7,293 bases of DNA, from NCBI GenBank assembly GCA_013373005.1, contig JABXIP010000223.1:1-7293 (forward strand), given 5' to 3'. Both the position numbers and the translations under genes were made by a program. Every line of letters starts with the position of its first letter. Positions within the stretch are counted from its first letter, which is position 1. Of the stretch, positions 1 through 6,355 are shown in pieces. Origin of the DNA: Cytophagia bacterium (lineage in GTDB: Bacteria; Bacteroidota; Bacteroidia; Cytophagales; Cyclobacteriaceae). The notes beneath the pieces were generated by a model. The model was given only the letters and a program-made list of their open reading frames with translations, was not told where the DNA came from and ran no database searches.

Positions 1-1404
1 AGCAGGATTTACCGGAACCATTTGATGCAGCCAGGCCATTTCCGATGCGTTGATGTATAACATACCATTATCAGGGTCTACAGCTGCTCCACCCCAATCA
101 GCTCCACCATCGAAGCCGGGGTAAATGACTGTTCCTTCAACAGAAGGGGGAGTAAATTTATGCCCGTAATTGGCTCCTTTTATTTTCTCTAAAATGCTCT
201 CTCTGGAGTTTGGAAGGACATCACTGATTATATCTTCAGTAAAAACCTGCCCTGAGAACGGAGGTGGTTTTACGGGATAAGGCTGTGTTTTGGAAGTGGC
301 TTCGTTATCCAAATCTGATACAGGTACCGGTCTTTCTTCTATTTCAAAAAGTGGTTTTCCAGTCTCTCTATCGAAGAGAAAAACCACCCCATGTTTAGTG
401 ATTTGAGCCACTGCATCGATCTTCTTTCCATCATGAGTAACCGTCAAGAGGTTGGGTTGAGCAGGCAAGTCTCGGTCCCAAACATCGTGATGTATGGTCT
501 GAAAATGCCAGATTCGCTCACCTGTCTTAGCATTCAGGGCCAAAAGTGTATTTCCAAAGAGATTATCCCCATGTCGGTTGCCGCCATGGAAGTCGAAAGC
601 AGGAGAACCTGTTGGCACGAAGACAATTCCTCTTTTCACATCCAAACTGAAACCCGACCAAGCATTGGCTCCACCCATGGTTTGCCAGGCATCTTCAGGC
701 CAGGTTTCATATCCGAACTCTCCCGGATGTGGTATAGTATGGAAGATCCATTTCTGTTCGCCAGTTTTGATATCGTAAGCCCTCACATGACCTGGAGCAG
801 CTACTTGTCCTTCTGAAACCCTTGAACCGAGAATTAGCAAGTCTTTATAAACAATACCCGGAGTTGTAGCTAGAATATCCTGATTGCCAATGTCACGGTC
901 GAGACCTTGTCTAAGGTCTACTTTACCATTTTCACCGAATGAGCTTACTAGTGCCCCGGTTTTGGCGTTCACGGCCATTAGGTCAGAGCCAGCTGTAAAG
1001 AGGATTCTCTTATCATCCCCATTCGCCCAATAAACCACCCCACGGTTAACACCTGACGGTATATTTCCATTAAATGGATCGAACCTCCAGACTTCATCAC
1101 CAGTTCCTGCGTTCAGCGCTACCACCTTAAGATGCGGAGTGGTGGTGTAGAGCAGGCCATCAATAACAATGGGATTACTCTGAATCTGTGTTCTTTCGTC
1201 AAAATCACCTGCATTGAATATCCATGCTAATTCAAGCTGGCTGACATTGCTCTTATTGATTTGATTAAGACTGGAGTAGTGACTTGCAGAATCATCGCCA
1301 TGGTAGGTGTCCCAGTTGACAAATTGGCTTGAGGAGTCGGGCTCATCGCTACAGGCAAAAACAGTAAGCAAAAGCAAAGCTAACCCATATTTGGTGGTTC
1401 TCAT
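1..1404 (-). CDS. PQQ-dependent dehydrogenase, glucose dehydrogenase type, lipoprotein (C-terminus outside window)
   Basis: The frame is open from the ATG at 1404 to base 1, giving 468 residues with no stop. Residues 1-18 form a lipoprotein signal: Lys5, a hydrophobic run at 7-16, then V-F-A-C with Cys18 as the lipidated residue. Family hallmarks of the PQQ beta-propeller dehydrogenases follow: W-D-T-Y-H-G-D near 31, the L-x-x-I-N-K-S-N-V-S-Q-L segment at 46-57, H-H-D-V-W-D-R-D-L-P-A-Q-P at 305-317, F-D-R-E-T-G-K-P-L-F near 344 and G-G-A-D-W-G-G-A-A-V-D-P at 433-444. Such enzymes oxidise sugars or alcohols outside the cytoplasm with PQQ and pass electrons to the respiratory chain. Relatives are often about 700 residues, some with a cytochrome c part; that part would be off-window. 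The gene starts 29 bp after the propeller gene, so it is probably the last visible gene of the operon. The substrate cannot be read from sequence. Confidence 0.9.
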   Translation of the reverse strand, partial: MRTTKYGLALLLLTVFACSDEPDSSSQFVNWDTYHGDDSASHYSSLNQINKSNVSQLELAWIFNAGDFDERTQIQSNPIVIDGLLYTTTPHLKVVALNAGTGDEVWRFDPFNGNIPSGVNRGVVYWANGDDKRILFTAGSDLMAVNAKTGALVSSFGENGKVDLRQGLDRDIGNQDILATTPGIVYKDLLILGSRVSEGQVAAPGHVRAYDIKTGEQKWIFHTIPHPGEFGYETWPEDAWQTMGGANAWSGFSLDVKRGIVFVPTGSPAFDFHGGNRHGDNLFGNTLLALNAKTGERIWHFQTIHHDVWDRDLPAQPNLLTVTHDGKKIDAVAQITKHGVVFLFDRETGKPLFEIEERPVPVSDLDNEATSKTQPYPVKPPPFSGQVFTEDIISDVLPNSRESILEKIKGANYGHKFTPPSVEGTVIYPGFDGGADWGGAAVDPDNGMLYINASEMAWLHQMVPVNPA

Positions 1405-1433
1405 ACAATCATCTTTGCCTTAAGATAATGCTT

Positions 1434-2474
1434 TTATTTGATCAGGTTGACTGTTCTAACAGCACTAAGATTCTGGTTTACGGGCTGCCAATTTTCTGAA
1501 TTATCCTCTGACAAATAGAGGTTTCCATTATTGGTGCCGAAAGCCATTAAGTTTTCAGATTTATCAAAAGCTGATCTAAGAACCAGGTCGAAAGAAGTGC
1601 CTTGAGGTAAGCCCTTTGACTTACTTTTCCAGTTTTTGCCTCCATCTATAGTTTGGTAGACTTCCAGCTTTGTATTGTGCGGATACCTTAGATCGTCTGA
1701 CTGAGCTGGAATAACCCATGCTACATCAACATCATTTTCATCGACAACCAAGTCGAAACCATATACCGCAATGTGATTGGTATCTGATACATCTACCCAG
1801 GCTTCACCATCATCTGCCGATCTAAAAATACCACAGTGGTTTTGCTGCCATAGTACATTTGGATCTTTCGGGTGTCGAATAATAGAGTGGGGATCATGGC
1901 CTACTTCTGCCTCGGAATCCGGTAGGAAGAAGGCTTTCAGTCCATTATTGGAAGGGTTCCAGCTTTCTCCTGAATCAAAAGAACGCATAACTCCAGCACA
2001 GCTAATGCCGACCATTAACTCTGCACTATTTGTCGGATTGAAGACAAGGGAGTGGAGAAATGGGTTTCTGCTGCCTTTTCCACCTCCTTGCCATTGGTCA
2101 CGCGAGGGGTGATGAGAAAGCCCCTTAAGTTCTACAAAGCCTTTATCGGAACTGACAAACAAGGCTGCAGGCTCTGTGCCGATATAGAGCTTATTCTGGA
2201 AAGAGTTGATAGTCCAAATTGATTGTAATGAATAAGGACTTGTCTGATCGAACTTTGGGGCTTCAACTTCCTCAAAAGTTTCGCCTTCGTTCTTAGATCG
2301 ATAGAGCTTAGGTCCCCAATGCTTGTGGTTAATGGCGACCCACCAATTGCCGTAGTCGTCTTGATGAAAGGCACTGATAGGCATACCAATGAACTGGATA
2401 TCTGTCAATTTCCAGTCATTATTAGTCTTTTGATAGATGATCAAGCCTTTATCGGTTCCTGCAATGAGTTTCAT
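1434..2474 (-). CDS. Cytoplasmic BNR/Asp-box beta-propeller protein (sialidase-like fold, function unknown)
   Basis: A 346-residue protein made of repeated Asp-boxes (S/T-x-D-x-G-x-x-W/F). They begin at about residues 60 (SKNEGETF), 108 (SSDKG), 165 (SFDSGESW), 219 (SADDGEAW), 275 (TIDGGKNW) and 322 (SEDNSENW), which suggests a propeller of about six blades. Conserved-looking H-D-P-H-S (193-197) and Q-N-H-C-G-I-F-R (from 211) sit outside the Asp-boxes. No signal peptide or membrane segment is visible, so it is probably cytoplasmic, unlike true secreted sialidases. It is usually annotated as 'exo-alpha-sialidase' or 'WD40/YVTN/BNR-like', but I see no basis for a glycosidase call. I chose the ATG at 2474 because it begins the family-like M-K-L-I-A-G-T-D-K-G-L and has AGAAAG just upstream. 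The ATG at 2492 would add six residues but lies inside a palindromic repeat. The gene is 102 bp downstream of moaC. Confidence 0.8.
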   Translation of the reverse strand: MKLIAGTDKGLIIYQKTNNDWKLTDIQFIGMPISAFHQDDYGNWWVAINHKHWGPKLYRSKNEGETFEEVEAPKFDQTSPYSLQSIWTINSFQNKLYIGTEPAALFVSSDKGFVELKGLSHHPSRDQWQGGGKGSRNPFLHSLVFNPTNSAELMVGISCAGVMRSFDSGESWNPSNNGLKAFFLPDSEAEVGHDPHSIIRHPKDPNVLWQQNHCGIFRSADDGEAWVDVSDTNHIAVYGFDLVVDENDVDVAWVIPAQSDDLRYPHNTKLEVYQTIDGGKNWKSKSKGLPQGTSFDLVLRSAFDKSENLMAFGTNNGNLYLSEDNSENWQPVNQNLSAVRTVNLIK

Positions 2475-2486
2475 ATTCTTTCTGTT

Positions 2487-2571
2487 CGTCATTCAGAGCG
2501 AAGTGTAACGGAGCGAAGAATCTCCTTCATAGAACAAATAGATTCCTTCTTCTTCCGTCCTCGGAATAACG
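2487..2571. repeat. REP/MITE-like imperfect palindrome between moaC and the propeller gene
   Basis: The outer arms CGTCATTC (2487-2494) and GAATAACG (2564-2571) are inverted copies with one difference, which is a G-U wobble in the minus-strand RNA. Inner arms AGAATCT (2517-2523) and AGATTCCTTC (2540-2549) also pair, leaving a loop of about 16 nt and internal bulges; roughly 23 base pairs form in all. The sequence after CGTCATTC resembles, from memory, dispersed CGTCATTC...GAAGAATCTC palindromes found in many bacterial genomes. It fills most of the moaC to propeller-gene spacer. No U-run follows it, so it is not a classic intrinsic terminator, although it could affect mRNA stability or attenuation. 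Confidence 0.65.
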
Positions 2572-2576
2572 TGAAA

Positions 2577-3053
2577 TTATGGGTTAGTATAATCAGACTT
2601 TCCACCAGTCTTTTTGACCAGCTTAGTTTCTTTGATAACAATATCGTGAGAGAAAGCCTTACACATATCGTAAACCGTAAGTGCAGCAATGGAAGCACCC
2701 GTTAAGGCCTCCATTTCAACACCTGTTTTACCAGAGCATTTGGCTTCACAAATTATTTCCACCAACAGGTCTTTCTTCAATTCAATGTCTACAGAAACCT
2801 TGTTAAGATTCAATTGATGGCACATTGGAATCAGCTCCCAGGTTCTTTTTGCGCCTTGAATACCGGCAATAATTGCAGTCTGGAATACTGGGCCTTTAAG
2901 TGTTTTAATCTCTCCGTCATGAATATGTTCAGCCATGTCATCTGGCAACTGTACATAACTCACAGCGATAGCTGTTCTCTTGGTTTCGGTCTTATCACCG
3001 ACATCTACCATAGCCGGTTTGTCTTTTTCGATATGTGAGAATTCTTTACTCAT
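2577..3053 (-). CDS. moaC: Cyclic pyranopterin monophosphate synthase MoaC
   Basis: MoaC converts 3',8-cyclo-7,8-dihydro-GTP, the MoaA product, into cyclic pyranopterin monophosphate, the second half of step one of Moco synthesis in the cytoplasm. The 158-residue length is normal for the family. Visible signatures are M-V-D-V-G-D-K near 15-21 (family MVDVSxK), Lys53 in K-G-P-V-F, the A-G-I-Q-G-A-K-R-T-W-E-L-I-P-M-C-H stretch at 63-79, G-K-T-G-V-E-M-E-A-L-T at 108-118 and V-Y-D-M-C-K at 127-132. Asp129 and Lys132 match the Asp and Lys active-site residues of the E. coli enzyme, and Lys53 the third key residue. The ATG lies one base after the moeA stop, so translation is probably coupled to moeA. 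No defects are visible. Confidence 0.97.
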   Translation of the reverse strand: MSKEFSHIEKDKPAMVDVGDKTETKRTAIAVSYVQLPDDMAEHIHDGEIKTLKGPVFQTAIIAGIQGAKRTWELIPMCHQLNLNKVSVDIELKKDLLVEIICEAKCSGKTGVEMEALTGASIAALTVYDMCKAFSHDIVIKETKLVKKTGGKSDYTNP

Positions 3054-3054
3054 A

Positions 3055-4251
3055 CTAATTTCTGTATCGAATATAGGGATAAACTTCTCCAGCTTTAAAC
3101 TCCGATTGTTCTTCCGGTAAAATCAGAAATCCATCGGCCAATGACAGGTTTGCAAAGTCTCCTGAGCCATTTCCTTTAAATGGTGAAGCCTTTATTGTAC
3201 CAATATTGGTACTCGTCAATTCACATTCGATGAACCAGGTAAGATTAGGAGGGAAGCTGAGATCCGTGGCTAGTTGAGCATATTGGATGCTTTCTTCCTG
3301 GCCTAAACTCAGTTCCAGCCAGTATTTGAGATACACATTGGCACAGGCAAAAGAAGAAACCGGGTTTCCGGGTAGTGCAAAGACAGTATTTTCTTTGCCT
3401 TTAGTACCAAACCAGAAAGGTTTTCCAGGTCTTTGTCTGACTTTATGAAAGTGCTTTTCAACTCCCAATTCATCAAGCACTTCGGGTAAATAATCGAACT
3501 TTCCTCTGGAAACTCCTCCTGTGAGAACTATCAATTTATAACTTGACAGTATGGATTCTATTTCCTTAAGCATCAATTGCTTATCATCTTTCAAATGAAA
3601 CTGATTTACCTCGATACCCCAGCTATTGAGAAGTGCTAAAACACCGTAATTGCTAGACCTCCTAATCTGATGCTCTAGAGGCGTTTCATCAATATCTACC
3701 AACTCATCTCCCGTGGTGATGATGGCAGCTTTAGGCAACTCTAATACCTTTAGGGTAGACTTTCCTACCGATGCCGCAACAATCAGTTCAGCAGGACTCA
3801 ATACTGTTCCCTTAGTCACAACCACTTCACCAGCCTGCTTATCCTGACCCTTGAAATGAACATTCTGCTGATGCTTTATCGCTTCTTCATTAATAGTTGC
3901 TGTATCTCCTTCAATGTTAATATCCTCGTATCGAATTACAGTGTCAACACCATCAGGCATAATTGCTCCGGTCATGATTTGCACACATTGACCTGATATG
4001 CTCAACTGCTTCTTAGGCATACCTGCACCAATAGTTTCTGCAATGGGGAAAGTTCTTAGACCGCTTTCAAAATCAGCGAAACTAATCGCTATTCCGTCCA
4101 TAGTAACCCGATCGAAAGGAGGGAAGTCACGGTCTGCTATTAAGTCCTCAGCCAATACTCTTCCTTTTGCCTCTTCAATGGCTACTGATACTGCTTTGGG
4201 CTTGAATGGATGCTGGGAAATAATTTGTCTAGCCTCTTGATAACTGATCAT
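3055..4251 (-). CDS. moeA: Molybdopterin molybdotransferase MoeA
   Basis: MoeA inserts molybdate into adenylylated molybdopterin, the last step in making basic Moco; adenylated MPT normally comes from a MogA-type protein not seen here. The 398 residues match the family's usual size of about 400. Landmarks in order are P-P-F-D-R-V-T-M-D-G (44-53, family substrate loop), M-T-G-A-I-M-P-D-G-V-D (93-103), T-G-D-E-L (180-184) opening the MogA-like domain, T-G-G-V-S-R-G-K-F-D-Y (244-254), R-P-G-K-P-F (274-279), L-P-G-N-P-V-S-S-F (293-301), and a C-terminal beta-barrel region with N-G-S-G-D-F-A-N-L (361-369). The ATG at 4251 is preceded by a structured repeat that ends about 9 bases upstream; no good Shine-Dalgarno is present. 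The TAG stop lies one base before the moaC ATG. Confidence 0.96.
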   Translation of the reverse strand: MISYQEARQIISQHPFKPKAVSVAIEEAKGRVLAEDLIADRDFPPFDRVTMDGIAISFADFESGLRTFPIAETIGAGMPKKQLSISGQCVQIMTGAIMPDGVDTVIRYEDINIEGDTATINEEAIKHQQNVHFKGQDKQAGEVVVTKGTVLSPAELIVAASVGKSTLKVLELPKAAIITTGDELVDIDETPLEHQIRRSSNYGVLALLNSWGIEVNQFHLKDDKQLMLKEIESILSSYKLIVLTGGVSRGKFDYLPEVLDELGVEKHFHKVRQRPGKPFWFGTKGKENTVFALPGNPVSSFACANVYLKYWLELSLGQEESIQYAQLATDLSFPPNLTWFIECELTSTNIGTIKASPFKGNGSGDFANLSLADGFLILPEEQSEFKAGEVYPYIRYRN

Positions 4252-4252
4252 T

Positions 4253-4315
4253 CTTAGTTCAAAGTTTCATGCTCAAAGTTCAACGTTAAACCTATAACAT
4301 TGAACCTTAAACTTT
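4253..4315 (-). repeat. Degenerate 7-bp tandem repeat forming a hairpin between moaA and moeA
   Basis: Read on the minus strand from 4315, the spacer divides into nine consecutive heptamers: AAAGTTT, AAGGTTC, AATGTTA, TAGGTTT, AACGTTG, AACTTTG, AGCATGA, AACTTTG, AACTAAG. Most fit AANKTTN. The same stretch is an inverted repeat: 4296-4308 pairs with 4275-4287 over 13 positions across an 8-nt loop, and 4309-4315 pairs with 4261-4267 over 7 more, with a 7-nt bulge on one side. The two imperfect inner pairs are G-U in the sense RNA but C-A mismatches in antisense RNA. It begins immediately after the moaA stop codon. Confidence 0.6.
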
Positions 4316-5302
4316 TTAGCCTCCAATAGTGGCCATTGATTCAAAGGTATTGGATTGATTCTTTTGTTCCTCAGCCTCAAAACCATCTTTAGCTCTGGTT
4401 TTGAAGAAGTAAATGAACTTTTCTTTAATGTCCTGATCTGACGCACCAGCTCGCATAAAATCTCTGAAGCTAAATCCATCATTCTGATACAAACAGGTCA
4501 TCAAATCTCCTTTTGGAGTCAACCTGATTCTGTCACAAGTGCCACAGATTGAGCGAGAATAAGCCGGAATAACACCAAAGCTTCCTTTCGCTTCCGGAAT
4601 TTGATAGTTGTATGAAGTAGAGCTCTTATGGTCGTCCAGCCTTTGAGCATTTGGATAGCGCTCCATAATATGATCCAGAATTCTTCTGTAATTCCAATGG
4701 ATCTTCTGATAACCCTTTGACCCACCATTGAAAGGCATTTCTTCGATGAATCGAACATTGACTGAGTCATTTTGAGTCAGTTCAACTAGTGGAAGAATAT
4801 CGTCAAGATTATGCTCTTCCATCACCACAGCATTGATTTTCGTCTTAATCTCTGCCTCAATCAAAGCTTTATAAAAGGCCAGTACCTGATCGAACTCATC
4901 TCTTCGAGTGATCTTGTGAAAGCGCTCTTTATCTAATGTGTCTAGACTCAGGTTCACGGCATGAATGCCCATGGCTTTCAATGCATCTATATGCTTAATG
5001 GGTGCTGTGCCATTAGTTGTTATGCTGAGTTTTTCAATGCCTTCAATCTGGCTCAATTCCGACATAAAGGGAATTAAGTCTTTACGCACGAAAGGTTCAC
5101 CACCGGTAATTCTGACTTTATTAATACCCAATTCTGCCAGAAGACTCACCAAACGCAACATTTCTTCGTAACTCAATAGCTGATTTTTGCTAGACCATGG
5201 TAGCCCTTCTTCCGGCATGCAATAGAAACATCTTAGATTACAGCGTTCAGTTACGCCTAATCTGAGGTATCTTAGTGGCCGGCCGTGATTATCGATTAGC
5301 AA
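4316..5302 (-). CDS. moaA: GTP 3',8-cyclase MoaA (radical SAM), TTG start
   Basis: MoaA is the radical-SAM enzyme that cyclises GTP to 3',8-cyclo-7,8-dihydro-GTP, the first committed step of Moco synthesis. The 328 residues are full length. C21-x3-C25-x2-C28 (C-N-L-R-C-F-Y-C) holds the radical SAM [4Fe-4S] cluster; I-T-G-G-E-P (65-70) is the SAM-binding GGEP motif; C253-x2-C256-x13-C270 binds the second [4Fe-4S] cluster that contacts GTP. The protein ends in S-M-A-T-I-G-G, the C-terminal Gly-Gly tail that the family needs for activity. The start is TTG at 5302: the reading frame upstream contains no ATG before an in-frame TGA at 5324-5326, and family proteins begin at this point with L-I-D-x-x-G-R. 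AGGGA sits just upstream as a possible ribosome site. It is first in the minus-strand Moco operon and diverges from xdhC. Confidence 0.96.
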   Translation of the reverse strand: MLIDNHGRPLRYLRLGVTERCNLRCFYCMPEEGLPWSSKNQLLSYEEMLRLVSLLAELGINKVRITGGEPFVRKDLIPFMSELSQIEGIEKLSITTNGTAPIKHIDALKAMGIHAVNLSLDTLDKERFHKITRRDEFDQVLAFYKALIEAEIKTKINAVVMEEHNLDDILPLVELTQNDSVNVRFIEEMPFNGGSKGYQKIHWNYRRILDHIMERYPNAQRLDDHKSSTSYNYQIPEAKGSFGVIPAYSRSICGTCDRIRLTPKGDLMTCLYQNDGFSFRDFMRAGASDQDIKEKFIYFFKTRAKDGFEAEEQKNQSNTFESMATIGG

Positions 5303-5344
5303 ATCCCTATATTGATTTTTGGTTCAAGCTTAGTAACGTCAGAC
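5303..5344. promoter_or_regulatory. Short divergent intergenic region, moaA / xdhC promoters
   Basis: Only 42 bp separate the two divergent start codons, so at least the core promoter parts of both units must lie here or inside the opposing genes. On the minus strand TAAGCTTG (5325-5332) is one base off the Bacteroidota -7 consensus TAnnTTTG. On the plus strand GATTTTTG (5314-5321) is also one base off. I see no convincing -33 TTTG partner at the usual spacing for either, so the assignment is weak. The leaders would be very short, leaving no room for a riboswitch. Confidence 0.3.
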
Positions 5345-6355
5345 ATGATAGACATTGTTTCAAGGATACAGCAATTACTCGACAAAGAAAAACCATTTGC
5401 CATGGCCAGGGTCATCAAAACCTGGCGAAGCTCTCCCAGACCGGTAGGCTCTGCCATGTTGATTACCCATGAGGGTGAAATGTTCGGTTCTGTGAGTGGT
5501 GGCTGTATTGAAAATGCCGTAGTTCAAGGGGCTCAAGAAGTTATCAAATCAGGCCAGTCTAAAGTAATGGATTTTGGAGTAGCAGATGAAGACGCCTGGG
5601 AAGTTGGACTCAGTTGTGGGGGCTCTGTTTCTGTATTGATTACTCCATTTTTGGAAGATGATGCCTATGTGAAGTTTCTTCGATTTCTTGATAATAAAAA
5701 GCCCTTCTTTATACTAAGTCGCTTGAAGGGACCAAGTCATTCGAATCCGATTTATATGGATAGAATGGAAGACGAGCTGGCTGGTAATCCAGTGCTGGTG
5801 CAAAATATAGAAGAGGCTTTTGCTAGTGGCGTTTCAGGGGCTATTGTCCAGTCGAGAGTAGGAGATGAGTACTTTGCCCATATCTTCAGACCAAAGCCAT
5901 TATTAATTTTAATTGGTTCAGCCCATATTACTTCTGAACTATTGATTTTGGCTCACATGTATGACTTTGAGACAGTCGTCATTGATCCTCGCGATACTTT
6001 TGCCAAGAAAACAGCCAGAACTCAGGAGCCCGATCAACTGATAGTGAACTGGCCTCAAGAAGTTTTGTCCGATTTCGCTTTAGATAGTGATACTTATGCG
6101 GTGATTCTCTCTCACGATCCTAAAATAGATGACGAAGCTCTGAAGATGCTTTTACCATCCGCAGTAAAATATATTGGTGCTCTGGGCAGCAAAAGAACTC
6201 ACGCTAAACGAGTTGAGCGATTAAAAAGCTACGGTTTCTCAGAAGCTGAAATTGCCCGTATTGATGCACCAATTGGAATAGATATTGGGTCTCAAACGCC
6301 AAAAGAAATAGCGCTGAGTGTGATGAGCGCTTTGATTAAGGCTAAGAATAGTTAG
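5345..6355 (+). CDS. xdhC: XdhC/CoxI-family molybdoenzyme maturation protein
   Basis: XdhC/CoxI proteins bind Moco, promote its sulfuration or modification and help load it into xanthine-dehydrogenase- or CO-dehydrogenase-type hydroxylases in the cytoplasm. The 336 residues contain the N-terminal XdhC/CoxI domain, with P-R-P-V-G-S-A-M near 31-38, S-G-G-C-I-E at 51-56 and G-L-S-C-G-G at 88-93. A C-terminal Rossmann-type domain follows: a strand entering G-S-A-H-I (191-195), D-P-R (215-217), L-S-H-D-P-K-I-D (255-262), Y-I-G-A-L-G-S-K-R-T (277-286), G-I-D-I-G (311-315) and T-P-K-E-I-A-L-S (319-326). I chose the ATG at 5345 over a TTG at 5312, because the latter adds 11 unconserved residues and would use up the divergent promoter. 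Divergence from moaA supports a Moco role. No client enzyme is visible, so the exact subgroup is uncertain. Confidence 0.9.
   Translation: MIDIVSRIQQLLDKEKPFAMARVIKTWRSSPRPVGSAMLITHEGEMFGSVSGGCIENAVVQGAQEVIKSGQSKVMDFGVADEDAWEVGLSCGGSVSVLITPFLEDDAYVKFLRFLDNKKPFFILSRLKGPSHSNPIYMDRMEDELAGNPVLVQNIEEAFASGVSGAIVQSRVGDEYFAHIFRPKPLLILIGSAHITSELLILAHMYDFETVVIDPRDTFAKKTARTQEPDQLIVNWPQEVLSDFALDSDTYAVILSHDPKIDDEALKMLLPSAVKYIGALGSKRTHAKRVERLKSYGFSEAEIARIDAPIGIDIGSQTPKEIALSVMSALIKAKNS

Noticed and set aside
391..816. Plus-strand open frame of 141 codons
   Set aside because: It lies antisense inside the PQQ dehydrogenase, whose frame gives clear family motifs; the translated product resembles nothing and looks like a shadow.
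1401..1412. Three-codon upstream frame (ATG ATT GTA TGA) ending on the PQQ dehydrogenase start codon
   Set aside because: The ATGA overlap resembles translational coupling, but such a short frame can easily arise by chance and nothing else supports it.
2487..2571. Palindrome as a Rho-independent terminator after moaC
   Set aside because: The stem is bulged and no U-rich tract follows it on the minus strand.
2319..2705. Plus-strand open frame of 128 codons across the moaC to propeller-gene spacer
   Set aside because: It runs antisense through two real genes and the palindrome, with no recognisable domain.
5303..5344. Possible Moco riboswitch ahead of moaA
   Set aside because: The leader is at most 42 nt before the divergent gene begins, too short for the known Moco-sensing RNA, and no such fold is visible.
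5312..5344. TTG at 5312 as the xdhC start
   Set aside because: The extra 11 residues show no family similarity and would use up most of the divergent promoter region; the ATG at 5345 fits better.
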